From Lachnospiraceae bacterium (GTDB lineage: Bacteria; Bacillota; Clostridia; Lachnospirales; Lachnospiraceae), in the NCBI GenBank assembly GCA_017622875.1, contig JAGAQG010000054.1:1-64000 (forward strand): a DNA stretch of 64,000 bases, written 5' to 3'. The notes beneath the pieces are model-generated. The model was not told the DNA's origin. It ran no database searches and saw only the letters and a list, made by a program, of their open reading frames with translations. This document shows, piece after piece, positions 1 through 9,700 of the stretch. Position 1 is the stretch's first letter. Every line of letters begins with the position of its first letter. A program made the translations under genes and the position numbers.

Positions 1-24
1 ACAACATAATGCACATTATGTTGT
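1..24. repeat. Perfect inverted repeat upstream of the signal peptidase gene
   Basis: Positions 1-11 and 14-24 are exact reverse complements separated by two bases. The arms are A+T rich and only a short TTT follows, so it could be a weak terminator of a gene to the left or a protein-binding operator for the surface-protein operon that starts at 38. The sequence to the left is outside the window. Confidence 0.55.
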
Positions 25-37
25 TTACATAAATGGA

Positions 38-565
38 ATGGAGAATCGAAGTGTGAACAAATCAATCTTAAAAAGAATATGGACCATTTTTACGACCATT
101 GTTGTACTGGTGGCCGTGCTTTTGGCCGTACTTCTGGTAGGAGTTCGGTTGTTTGGCATGCAGCTTTATATTGTTCAGTCTGGTTCAATGGAGCCGGAAT
201 ATCAAACAGGTTCACTGATTTATGTAAAGGAAAAAGACGTTGATGAATTAGTAGAAGGGGACGTTATCACATTTCATTTGAGTCAGGATATCATTGCTAC
301 TCATCGAATCGTTGAAGTAATAGAAGAGGACGGCAATGTGAATTTCCGCACAAAGGGCGATGCCAATGATACTGTGGATGGTTCGCTGGTAAATGAAAAA
401 GATGTAATCGGTACACCAGTTGCGACAATCCCGTATGTTGGATATTTCGTAAATTATATTCAGCAGCCGCCGGGAAAATATATTGCAATCTCTGTCGGAG
501 CGGCAATTCTTTTGTCCATCCTTTTGGGAGATCAGTTTTTTGAAGAAAAGAAAAAGAAAGAATGA
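38..565 (+). CDS. sipW: SipW-type (ER-type) signal peptidase I
   Basis: 175-residue membrane signal peptidase of the SipW/S26B class, which uses a Ser-His dyad instead of Ser-Lys. A transmembrane segment spans about residues 17-38. The nucleophile motif SGSMEP places Ser at residue 50, THRI places His at residue 89, and the conserved TKGDAND box follows. A second transmembrane helix lies near the C-terminus, followed by a Lys/Glu-rich tail. In Bacillus, SipW processes the biofilm proteins TasA and TapA. Here the next three genes all carry the matching type of signal sequence, so they are its likely substrates. ATG 38 has a poor ribosome site. GTG 53, nine bases after GGAG, is an equally plausible start. 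Probably first gene of the surface-fibre operon. Confidence 0.92.
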   Translation: MENRSVNKSILKRIWTIFTTIVVLVAVLLAVLLVGVRLFGMQLYIVQSGSMEPEYQTGSLIYVKEKDVDELVEGDVITFHLSQDIIATHRIVEVIEEDGNVNFRTKGDANDTVDGSLVNEKDVIGTPVATIPYVGYFVNYIQQPPGKYIAISVGAAILLSILLGDQFFEEKKKKE

Positions 566-584
566 CGGTGGGAGGTTTTTTTGA

Positions 585-1241
585 GTGAAAACAGGAAATA
601 AAATTTTGCTTTGGTGTCTGGGATTTGTGGCAGTTGCGGCAATTTCCGTTGCAGGTACTTTAGCATATCTGACAGATCAGGATTCAGTGGTCAATACATT
701 TACAGTAGGAAAAGTGCAGATCACATTGGATGAAACAAAAGTCAATTCAGACGGAACTGTCGTAGAAGGCGCAGAACGTGTTCAAAAAAATGAATATCAT
801 CTGATTCCGGGACAGACTTATACCAAGGATCCAATGATTACAGTCGAAGAGAACAGCGAAGAAGCTTATGTACGCATGATGGTTACGCTGAACTGTGCAG
901 AAGAACTCATGGAGATTTTCGGTAACGATTTTTTGCCGGAAAATTATGTGAAAGGCTGGGATTCTTTAAAGTGGGAATGTGTAAAGATCGGAAATATCAC
1001 CGAGGATAATACGATTACTTATGAATTCCGCTATTTTGAGACAGTTTCATCGGCTGCAGGAGAAAAAAAAGAGTTAGAACCACTGTTTACAAAGATTACT
1101 GTTCCGGGAACTGTTACAGGGGAACAGCTAAAAATGCTTAATGATTTCAATATTACTGTAGTCGGTCATGCAATTCAGGCGGCCGGTTTTGAGGATGCGG
1201 ATACCGCATGGGCAGCCTTTGAAGAGCAGGTAAAACCATAA
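585..1241 (+). CDS. SipW-dependent secreted protein, TasA/camelysin-like (1)
   Basis: 218-residue exported protein. The N-terminus is a hydrophobic helix (residues 8-24) followed by the SipW-class signature TLAYLTDQDSVVNTFTVG and then an ITLDE box, as in TasA/CalY (camelysin) and related Firmicute surface proteins. The body is predicted beta-rich with the family-like phrase EYHLIPGQTYTKDPMITV. The GTG start at 585 follows GGGAGG at 569-574. It sits 19 bases after the signal peptidase gene, consistent with co-transcription and with being its substrate. By analogy it may form extracellular fibres, but fibre formation is inferred. No catalytic motif or wall anchor is visible. Confidence 0.8.
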   Translation: MKTGNKILLWCLGFVAVAAISVAGTLAYLTDQDSVVNTFTVGKVQITLDETKVNSDGTVVEGAERVQKNEYHLIPGQTYTKDPMITVEENSEEAYVRMMVTLNCAEELMEIFGNDFLPENYVKGWDSLKWECVKIGNITEDNTITYEFRYFETVSSAAGEKKELEPLFTKITVPGTVTGEQLKMLNDFNITVVGHAIQAAGFEDADTAWAAFEEQVKP

Positions 1242-1320
1242 GATGCTTTTAACAGATGAAGATATCGTGTTTCTCCATCTGTTGAAATAAATTGAATATT
1301 CAGAGAAAGGAGGAACACGA

Positions 1321-2028
1321 ATGTGGAGAAAGAGGTCTAAAGTCATTGCAGTGCTATTGGCAGCAGCTTTAATGGTTGGTGGTGTTGTAGGTGGGACCAT
1401 GGCATGGCTGAGTGTAAAAACAGAACCAGTCGTTAATACATTTACCTATGGCGATATCAATATTACTCTGGATGAAACGAAGCGGGATGAAGTTGGAAAT
1501 ACGACAGATGCTGATAACGACGGAAATCCGGATAAAACAACAATGGGTAACGAGTACAAGATGGTGCCGGGCAATGTGATTGAAAAAGACCCGATAGTGA
1601 CTGTATTGAAAGGCAGTGAAGCTTGCTGGCTGTTTGTTAAAGTAGAAGAAAATTGCAAAACAACAGAGGGCAGCGATTATCAGTTTGACGATTATATGAC
1701 TTATGAAGTAAATACAGAAATCTGGATGCAATTAAAAGATGCAGATGGAAACGATGTAGAAGGTGTTTACTACAGGGAAGCAGAATCAGACAAAGATGCC
1801 GATCAAATATATTCAGTCATTGGATACACTGATGAGTCAGAAAAGTATCAGGAAAATAAAGTAAAGGTCAATGAGAATGTAACGAAAGAAATGTTATATG
1901 CGTTAACAGAATATCCAACATTGACAATTACTGCCTATGCTGTACAGAAGGATCATATTGATTCAGCATTTGCAGCATGGGAAGTTGTAAATCCATCTGT
2001 CGAAGATGGAGGCTCTATGGAACCATAA
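1321..2028 (+). CDS. SipW-dependent secreted protein, TasA/camelysin-like (2)
   Basis: 235-residue paralogue of the preceding gene. The signal region has GGTMAWLSVKTEPVVNTFTY followed by INITLDE, and the body repeats the pattern YKMVPGNVIEKDPIVTV. It is acidic, with a short Asp/Asn-rich stretch near residues 62-75. A strong AAAGGAGG ribosome site lies 8 bases before ATG 1321. An imperfect dyad between 1251 and 1285 (AGATGAAGATATC versus TTTCTCCATCT) in the intergenic gap could tune expression. Two similar fibre-type subunits in tandem suggest major and minor subunits, or recent duplication and divergence. Exact role unknown. Confidence 0.78.
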   Translation: MWRKRSKVIAVLLAAALMVGGVVGGTMAWLSVKTEPVVNTFTYGDINITLDETKRDEVGNTTDADNDGNPDKTTMGNEYKMVPGNVIEKDPIVTVLKGSEACWLFVKVEENCKTTEGSDYQFDDYMTYEVNTEIWMQLKDADGNDVEGVYYREAESDKDADQIYSVIGYTDESEKYQENKVKVNENVTKEMLYALTEYPTLTITAYAVQKDHIDSAFAAWEVVNPSVEDGGSMEP

Positions 2029-2093
2029 AACATGGTGTAAACGACAAAGTCGTTACATAAATAAACTTATTTCTATAGAAAGGAAAGAGAAAA

Positions 2094-3770
2094 ATGAAAA
2101 AGTTTTTAACAACATTGTTAACAGTTGTCTTGACAGCAACTTTAGCAATTGGTGGAACTATGGCATATCTGACACAGGATGCCGGTGATGAGAAAAACGT
2201 TTTCTCTGTAGGAAACATTGATGTTTCTCTCGATGAAGAAGTTGGTGTTTTCGGTGAAGGTGGTGAAGCCAAAGAAACTGAAGATGGCGCAAAGTATACC
2301 GAAATTATGCCAGGTGACTATCTGCAGAAAGAAGTTACAGTTACAAACAACGGCAAGACAGATGCTTATGTAGCAGTGACAGTGACACTGAACAACGCAC
2401 TCGAAATCAACGAAGCGCTCGACGAATATTACGAAGGTCTGGGGTACTCTGATCAGCAGGTTCAGGCTGTTTATGACAATGTTTTCGACGGCTGGGGTAT
2501 CAACTACGATCCTCGTCCAGGTGCTTATGGTGTAAATGATGCCCGCGGCGTGATCGATGGTACACACGGTCTGCCAGAGCACGTTTTGCATGTTGACTTT
2601 GCTAAGACTACAGCTGGATCTACCGTGATCGGTGCAAATAACTGGTTTATTGCTGGCAGCGAAAAGGCTGGTCAGTACTGGGTAGATGGTCCAAAGGAAT
2701 ATGATGGTTATTACACCAAAAATATGGAAGACTACGAAATCTGCTATACATACTATCTCTACCTGCCTGCTGGAGAATCCTCCACTCTGTTCAATGGTCT
2801 GAACGTACCTGCTGAGTTCGATGCAAATCAGCTGGCTATGTTCGAAAGTCTGGAAATCAATATAGAAGCTAAGGCTATCCAGGCTGATAACATGGGTATT
2901 GCTGACGAATATGCTGATGATGAACAATACGGTAAGGCAAAGACTGCTTTCGCAATTTTAGCTGAGGATATTGAAGCTAAAGATGTAGATGTAGATAATA
3001 CACCAGAAGAAATTGTGAATGGCGATGATGATAACGTGACTTATCCGGCTCCTGCAGATGCGTATGTAGTTAACAATGCAGATGAACTTAAAACAGCAGT
3101 TGCCAATGGAGAAACCACCCTTCTGCTTAAAAATGGAACCTATAACATCGATGGCTGCGGTGGAAAAAACCTGAATCTGTATGGCGAATCCAAGAATGCC
3201 ATCATCGAGGTTACTGGCGGCGCACAGGGCGAGGTCAATGGTCAGCTTGATTACGGCCTTGATGGTTCTACTGTTACTTTCAATGGACTGACCATCAAAA
3301 CCAATAGTAATACATATGCCGGTTATGCCCGTTTGAACGGTACATATAACGACTGTGTCATGGATGGTCACTATAGTCTCAATGGTACCAGCGAGTTTAA
3401 CTTCTGTACGCTGAATGTAAGCGGAGACCAGTACAATGTCTGGACCTGGGGAGCTCCTCAAGCTACATTTACACGATGTACTTTCAATAGCGACGGTAAG
3501 GCAATGATGTTATATGGCACTGCCAACACCAAACTTACCATCGAAAGCTGTAAGTTTAATGACACAGGTGTTCTGCCTGATCTGAAGGCAGCCATTGAGG
3601 TTGGCAATGACTATAACAAGACTTACGAGCTGATCGTTAATAATACGACTGTGAACGGTTATGAGATCAACGACAAAGGCATCAGTACCGGTACTACCCT
3701 CTGGGCTAACAAGAACAGCATGAGCAACGATATGCTGAATGTTGTTGTTGATGGCGTTGATGTTTACTAA
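2094..3770 (+). CDS. SipW-dependent surface protein with C-terminal beta-helix
   Basis: 558-residue protein with two parts. Residues 1-45 carry the SipW-type signal (GGTMAYLTQDAG, NVFSVGNIDVSLDE), and the N-terminal half is TasA-like, including EIMPGDYLQKEVTVTNNG. From about residue 325 the sequence becomes a short-period, Asn/Gly/Thr-rich repeat (LLLKNGTYNIDG, NGLTIKTNSNTY, FTRCTFNSDG) typical of right-handed parallel beta-helices of the pectate-lyase fold. This fold often binds or cleaves polysaccharide, but I see no catalytic residues I can name. It may be a fibre tip or glycan-binding subunit. AGGAAAG precedes ATG 2094. Codon usage has more C-ending codons than the neighbouring genes. Confidence 0.72.
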   Translation: MKKFLTTLLTVVLTATLAIGGTMAYLTQDAGDEKNVFSVGNIDVSLDEEVGVFGEGGEAKETEDGAKYTEIMPGDYLQKEVTVTNNGKTDAYVAVTVTLNNALEINEALDEYYEGLGYSDQQVQAVYDNVFDGWGINYDPRPGAYGVNDARGVIDGTHGLPEHVLHVDFAKTTAGSTVIGANNWFIAGSEKAGQYWVDGPKEYDGYYTKNMEDYEICYTYYLYLPAGESSTLFNGLNVPAEFDANQLAMFESLEINIEAKAIQADNMGIADEYADDEQYGKAKTAFAILAEDIEAKDVDVDNTPEEIVNGDDDNVTYPAPADAYVVNNADELKTAVANGETTLLLKNGTYNIDGCGGKNLNLYGESKNAIIEVTGGAQGEVNGQLDYGLDGSTVTFNGLTIKTNSNTYAGYARLNGTYNDCVMDGHYSLNGTSEFNFCTLNVSGDQYNVWTWGAPQATFTRCTFNSDGKAMMLYGTANTKLTIESCKFNDTGVLPDLKAAIEVGNDYNKTYELIVNNTTVNGYEINDKGISTGTTLWANKNSMSNDMLNVVVDGVDVY

Positions 3771-3787
3771 TTTTATTTTCTCCGTCA

Positions 3788-3849
3788 CCCACTCCCTTAG
3801 GGAGTGGGCGGCAATCAAAGGGCATAAGTACATTGTGCCTTTTGATTGC
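3788..3849 (+). terminator. Two tandem stem-loops between surface-protein genes
   Basis: First hairpin: CCCACTCCC (3788-3796), loop TTA, GGGAGTGGG (3800-3808), perfect. Second: 3811-3824 pairs with 3836-3849 over 14 positions with one G-T pair. Neither is followed by a long T-run, so they may be mRNA-stabilising or processing structures, or partial terminators that set the level of the downstream pilin-like gene. Confidence 0.6.
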
Positions 3850-3900
3850 TAATAATCAATTTATTTATAGAAACTTAAATTATAGAAATGAGGCGGATTC

Positions 3901-6534
3901 ATGAAAAATAACAGAATATCTGCTGCTATCGAAAAGTTCTTTGGTAAACACACTTTGTTTGCTGTTTCGTTAGCTCTGCTGATTTGCGTGACCTCTGGTG
4001 TGACACTGGGCTACATTGTTACCAAAACACCATCGGTTATTAATATTTTCAAACCAGTTTTATATGAAGACCTGGTCATTCAAAAGGTTGTAGAGCATCC
4101 GTTTGGAAGCAGTTACAAGATTCCTGAAGATCTGGAATTTGACTTCAAAATCAATCTGGGCAACAGCTACGCTGAAAATACAGTTGTAAAAACAACTCAG
4201 GGAGAAAAACAGGTTGATTCAAATCATTGCATTACTCTGACAGTAAAGCCTGGAAAATCTGAAAAGATTGAAAATCTTTTGATCGGTACTCAGGTAACTG
4301 TAGAAGAGACTTCAAAACGGGCAGGATTTACGGTACAGGGCGAAGCGCTCAGAACCCATACCATTGAAAGAGGAGAAAATAAAGTTACCTATATTAATGA
4401 ATATGAGCCATCACCAGTTGTTCAAGTAAATCTGACAGTTTCCGGAACTAAGGAGCTGAAAAACAGAGAATGGAAAGAAGGCGATTCCTTCACTTTTGAG
4501 CTGGAATATCAGGTTGCGGATGGTGAATGGAAGAACATCGATGAAACTGTGGTGACTTATGAGCTGATTGCATCGGGAGATTCAGAAAATCCGGAATATA
4601 TTGTAAAACCTGATTTTGAAAAATTTGACTTTAATGAGGCGATTCGAAATTTTGTATTTGAAAAAGCAGGTACTTATGCATTCCGTGTATCAGAAAAGAA
4701 AGAATCCATTGGTGGAGTTATTTATGATGACGGAATTACCCATTTCGATGTGCTTGTAGGTGATGCAGATATGGATGGTGCATTGGAAATACAGAGCGTA
4801 ACAGTGGATGGAAACCCTGCAGTACAGGACGAACAGGGAATGTTCAATGTGGATGCTTCATTTGTAAATGAATATGCGCCGGAAGGCAGCGCGGAAGTGC
4901 TGATTCAGATTACAAAGCAAGTTGATGATGAATCTGGACAGAATAAAACACCGGCGGGATTCGAATTTGAACTTTATGATGATGAAAACAAATTGATAAA
5001 GACTTCTGATGTGACTTCTGCAGCGGGAGAGGCGAACATCAAATTGATTTATGATGCGGCAGATGCAGGAAAATCATTTGTATATACATTGAAAGAGAAG
5101 AATGCAGGACAGATAATTCAGGGAATGACATATTCTGATGCCGTTTATAAGCTCATGGTTCTGGTGAAAGATAATGGAGACGGAACGATCAGCGCAGTAG
5201 TGGATGATTATGATGCAGAAACATTGGCATTATTTGAACAAGAGCCGCAGGGAGAAGTTCCACAGACAGAAGAAATACCTGAGACTGAAAGTCAAATGCC
5301 TGAGTTAGAAGATGATACACTGCAAGAAGATGAAAAATTGCAGCCAGCGGAAGATACAGAGAAAGAGCCAGACGATGAAAAGCCAGTGCAGGAGATTGAA
5401 ACTGTAGAGGAAGATTTAACAGAGAATCAAACTGTTGAAGAAAAACAAACAGAAGAACCTGAAATTGTAGAAGAGGAATTGCCAGTAACATTGGTAGGTA
5501 CATCTGCTGATGCGAAAGGCTCTAATGTGTATAAGGCATCTTTTACAAATATTTATGATCCGCAGGATGCAGGCGTTTTAATTAGTGGTGATAAAGATCT
5601 GAACGGAAGAGAGATGAAAGCGGGAGAATTCAGCTTCCATCTTTATGAGACCGAGGCAGACTTTGTGATTGCAGACGATGCAGAACCGAACGACATAAAA
5701 GCGAACGCTGATGCAGAAGGAAGCTTTGCGTTTGATGAACTGGTATTTGGTCAGACTGGTACATATTATTACGTGGTTAAAGAAGATGCATCTGAACCAT
5801 TGGGCGGTGTTTCTTATGATGATACCAGATATCAGATTACAGTTAATGTGCAAGATCAGGCAGGTGAACTGTCAGCGGATGTTACGATTAACAGCACAAA
5901 AACTAATGAAGAAGTGACGGAGATTAAGTTTATCAACAGTTATCGTGCAAAAGCAGTAGAATTGCTCTTTACAGGTAAGAAAGTGTTAAAAGGCGGACTG
6001 CTGAAGGATGATATGTTCAAATTTGCGTTATATTCTGCTGATAGTGAATTCAATGTAACAGGAGATGCAATTCAGACTGCGACGAATAAAGCAGATGGAG
6101 GCATTGCGTTTGAAGCACTTACCTTTAACACAGAGGGAACTTACTACTATCTGATTGAAGAAGATGATTCTGATCCGATAGATGATACGGAATATGACGA
6201 TACTCGTTATGGATTGACGGTTATGGTGGAAGACCCGGGTGACGGACAATTGACAGCGGATTTGGCGATTGAAGAGATCGGTGTAGGTAAGACAGATACG
6301 ATGCTTTTCGAAAATACTTATACCTATGTCAAACCGGAAGTGCCGGATAAACCAGAGGAAGAGCCAGATAAGCCGGAAGATACGGAAGAGCCAGAGGTAT
6401 CAGGAGAGACAGATAACGTTCAATCTGGTGGTACAGAAACAGGAGATGTTCATCAGGTAGAATGCATGGTTGTACTGCTTGTGGTCAGCGGAGCTGTGGC
6501 AGTAATTGTTTGGAAAAAACGTTTCAGAATTTAG
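3901..6534 (+). CDS. Pilin-like isopeptide-domain surface protein with TGD anchor
   Basis: 877-residue surface protein. The hydrophobic N-terminus (about 18-38) ends in a divergent SipW-like motif (SGVTLGYIVTKTPSVINIF). It then has several repeats of the streptococcal pilin isopeptide (Spy0128/FctA-like) type, roughly residues 178-315, 336-445, 558-680 and 684-805. The repeats open with patterns such as GDKDLNGREMKAGEFSFHLY and close with YYVVKE, then V(S/T)YDDTRY, then F.N.Y. In this family a Lys near the start bonds covalently to an Asn near the end. A Glu/Pro-rich spacer fills about 446-540. The C-terminus has a Pro/Glu stalk, ETGD, a hydrophobic helix and KKRFRI, resembling a non-LPXTG sortase signal. 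Likely a covalently stabilised fibre or stalk protein. Confidence 0.8.
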   Translation: MKNNRISAAIEKFFGKHTLFAVSLALLICVTSGVTLGYIVTKTPSVINIFKPVLYEDLVIQKVVEHPFGSSYKIPEDLEFDFKINLGNSYAENTVVKTTQGEKQVDSNHCITLTVKPGKSEKIENLLIGTQVTVEETSKRAGFTVQGEALRTHTIERGENKVTYINEYEPSPVVQVNLTVSGTKELKNREWKEGDSFTFELEYQVADGEWKNIDETVVTYELIASGDSENPEYIVKPDFEKFDFNEAIRNFVFEKAGTYAFRVSEKKESIGGVIYDDGITHFDVLVGDADMDGALEIQSVTVDGNPAVQDEQGMFNVDASFVNEYAPEGSAEVLIQITKQVDDESGQNKTPAGFEFELYDDENKLIKTSDVTSAAGEANIKLIYDAADAGKSFVYTLKEKNAGQIIQGMTYSDAVYKLMVLVKDNGDGTISAVVDDYDAETLALFEQEPQGEVPQTEEIPETESQMPELEDDTLQEDEKLQPAEDTEKEPDDEKPVQEIETVEEDLTENQTVEEKQTEEPEIVEEELPVTLVGTSADAKGSNVYKASFTNIYDPQDAGVLISGDKDLNGREMKAGEFSFHLYETEADFVIADDAEPNDIKANADAEGSFAFDELVFGQTGTYYYVVKEDASEPLGGVSYDDTRYQITVNVQDQAGELSADVTINSTKTNEEVTEIKFINSYRAKAVELLFTGKKVLKGGLLKDDMFKFALYSADSEFNVTGDAIQTATNKADGGIAFEALTFNTEGTYYYLIEEDDSDPIDDTEYDDTRYGLTVMVEDPGDGQLTADLAIEEIGVGKTDTMLFENTYTYVKPEVPDKPEEEPDKPEDTEEPEVSGETDNVQSGGTETGDVHQVECMVVLLVVSGAVAVIVWKKRFRI

Positions 6535-6777
6535 AAAAATTTTTTTCAAATAGTAGACTTCCTGAAACTTTTGGTTGATGCCTAAATAGTTCAAATAATT
6601 TACATAATTATCGGGAAATAGGCAGAAATACACACTGTGTTTCATACTAATGGTAGTCTAGCACGTTTGTTTCAGAAAGTCTGCTTTGTGAAACAGGTGG
6701 GAGAACACAGGGGAACATACTAAGTGCATTAGCATGTTTATATAGATTAAAAATGAGAGAAGAAAAGGAGAAGAAGA
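6535..6777 (+). promoter_or_regulatory. Intergenic region before the giant adhesin gene
   Basis: 243 bases without a credible gene. It contains an imperfect dyad (6714-6723 with 6729-6738, nine of ten pairs, loop GTGCA) just before a TATATA-like stretch. A second short dyad, GTTTCA and TGAAAC, lies near 6668-6694. These could be a leader hairpin or operator. I find no confident sigma-A promoter and no known riboswitch. AAGGAGAAGAAG precedes ATG 6778. Confidence 0.4.
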
Positions 6778-9700
6778 ATGAGAAAGTATTTTAAGAGGAT
6801 ACTTGCATTGATGCTTGCTGTAGCAATGGTAGTACCAAGTGTACCGATGACAGCAAGTGCCGCTGCAGATGGTACTGTGTGTGGATTTGAAGAACATACA
6901 CATACAGATGAATGCTATAAATTGTCTTGTGCACATGTGCATGCTGATTGTTACACTTATGGTGAGTGGCAGACATCAAAACCTGATAGCAGTGATTATG
7001 AAGAAACACAAGGTTCGAAGATTACGGATTCAGAAGCATATGCGAGCGCTTATGCGACAGCACTTAAAAATGCGAATACGGATTCTTCCAGTTATAAAAG
7101 TGCTTATGAAAGTGCATATGAAAGCGGCAAGAGTTCAGATGCATACACAGACGCATATAATAAGGCGTATTATTTTGCATATAACAATTGGCTTGATAAA
7201 AGTACTTACCATAATGAAAGTGCATCAACTGCCGCTGCAGAAAGCGCCTGTGTATACATTTTGACAGGACTAGCAAAGGCGGCAGGTGCTGCAGCATATG
7301 CAGAATCTGTGGCTGGTGAAACTACATTTTATCGTACCAAAACCTGTACACATGAGCATGTAAGTGACTGTTATACATTGAACTGTACGAAAACAGAACA
7401 TACTCACGGTCCAGCATGCTACACCTATAAGATTACATGGGTGAATGCAGATGGTACAACTCTGGAAACAGATGAAAATGTCAGATATGATTCTACACCA
7501 AGCTATGATGGAGAAACACCGACCCAAACAGGTACAGACGGTAAGGTATATGTTTTTGAAGGATGGACACCAGAAATCGTTTCTGTAAAAGAAAATGCAA
7601 CTTATACAGCTACCTATCGTGAAGTAGGTGTAAGCAGTGTTGAATTTAAAAATCCTACAGGTGCAACAATTACTATAAGCGATGGAAGTAACAATATTGA
7701 ATCAGGTGCAAACGTATCAGCGAATACAGAACTTACAGTAACAGTTGCTCCAGAAGCCGGCTATAAAGTAACAAAAATAAGCGTAACAGACAAAGCTGGT
7801 GAGAATGTAGTACTTACAAATGGAAAATTCAGAACAAATGCAAACAAAGAAGATGCATATACAATTTCTGCCGATACAGAATTCATCGGAAGTAAAGTTA
7901 CAAAAGTTGAATTAGGTGAAAATCTTACTTCTGCAAGTTTAACTGTAGATGGTAAAAGCTATACAGTAGGTGATGTTATCGCAGAAGACGGAAAAACAGT
8001 TGTTGTCACAACTGTGGCAAAAGCTGGTTATGAAGCAAAAGAAATGACAGTGATTCCTGGAAAAGGAGAAAAGTTCGGTGTTAAGGCTGAAGACGGAAAA
8101 TTTTCTTTTGTAGCAAAATCAGGAATGCTTTATGCAATTTCTTTTGATAATGGTGTAGAAGATATTACAAGCTCCTTAGAATTTGCTGAATTGTCTGAAG
8201 GTAAAGAACGAAATGCTACAGTTACAGTGAAAGTGGAAGGTGACAGCTCTGAATATACTCTCACTTCCAATACTGCAATTGATGGAATTCTTCCAGAAGC
8301 GAAAGTAACAGTAACAATTACACCTGATGATAATAACTCTGTGAGCGAATTTGGATATGCGGAAGAGGGTGATGTTCCAGACTGGCAGTTGCCAGAAAAA
8401 TCATTTGATTCAGGTGTGATCACATTTGGTTTTGTTGCAGACGCAAATAAAGCGTATAAACTGAATGTAGTAACAATAGGACCAATTCTTGCAGAAAAAG
8501 AAGGTACACGTGCGCAAGTAAATGCATATGATATTCTTAAAATGCAGGAAGGTGATACATCAGCACAGTCAGATGTTGAAAAGGCGCTCTGGAATGCATT
8601 TACATCAGGAGTGCTTAGTGAAGAGGCTGAAATTGAATATCAGTACGCAGTAGCAGAAATTGTTATTCCAGCAATTAAAATTTCTGTTTTAAAAATTGAT
8701 ATTCCAGAAACCAAAATTCCAATCTGGAACAATATTAATGAAGCGATACCTACAGCTTCAGAAATTAAACAAAACATAGAAGATACACTTAATCTTGATC
8801 TGGATAATACATTAGTGAAAGCATTTTTGAATGGAATTGGCTTTAATGTTGACACAGTAATCAGTGATGCAATGAGCTCTTTCCATACATTCGGAGCACA
8901 AGAAACAGAAACAGTAAAAGCAATCTTTGCAGGAAATGATTATTACATGGCAGCAGAAGCTACAGCAACTGTAGATATTATTGACCTTCGTGATGCTTCT
9001 GTTACAACAGCTCAGAATTTTTCATTGACATATGGTTCAGATCTGACTCATGCACAGTTGGTTGAACTTGCACAGGCTGTAGTGACTGCAGAAGATGGAA
9101 CAAATGTAAACTGGAATGCAAATGATATTGAGTTTTCTGTGGATGAACTTACACAGAAAGATGCTGGTACTTACACAGTAAAAGTAAGCTATAAAGGAAA
9201 TTATGATTATAAACCTTCAGCATCTGAAGAAATCACAGTTACGGTAAACAAAGCAAACGCAACAGTCAGAATGACTGAAGATAACGTAGTAAAATACGAA
9301 AATCGTGCAAAATTATTACAGGATGGATTCCTCTATACAATCACTCCTGATGTAGCAATCGAAGACACAGTAGCTCATATTCCATTCTCCATGGAACTGG
9401 ATGCTGTAGAAGGAAAATTAGCAGCAAAAGTTGACCTTTCTACAATGTTAAGAGACCTTGACCCTGTGATTCTGGAAATGGTAAAAGGATTCCTTGGTGA
9501 TGACCTCAGCATGTCATTAAGTGAATTTCTACCTGTAGCAAAAGACCTTGTACAGAAACTTGAAAGCGCAGGAATTGATACTGGTCTTACAGAAGATACA
9601 TTTAAAGTAATCTATGGAATTCTTGAAGAAGCAGCAGGTGCAGTAGATGTTGAAGTAACAATTACATTAGATGGAACAAGCTATATTCCACAGAATCATG

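Noticed and set aside
2142-2927. Long minus-strand reading frame of 261 codons opposite the third SipW-dependent gene
   Set aside because: No ribosome site, unusual Cys/Ile-rich composition, and the plus-strand frame has a clear signal sequence and start. It is a shadow frame.
6535-6777. Riboswitch (such as cyclic di-GMP) before the giant adhesin
   Set aside because: None of the conserved core motifs of known classes could be matched. Only short imperfect dyads are present.
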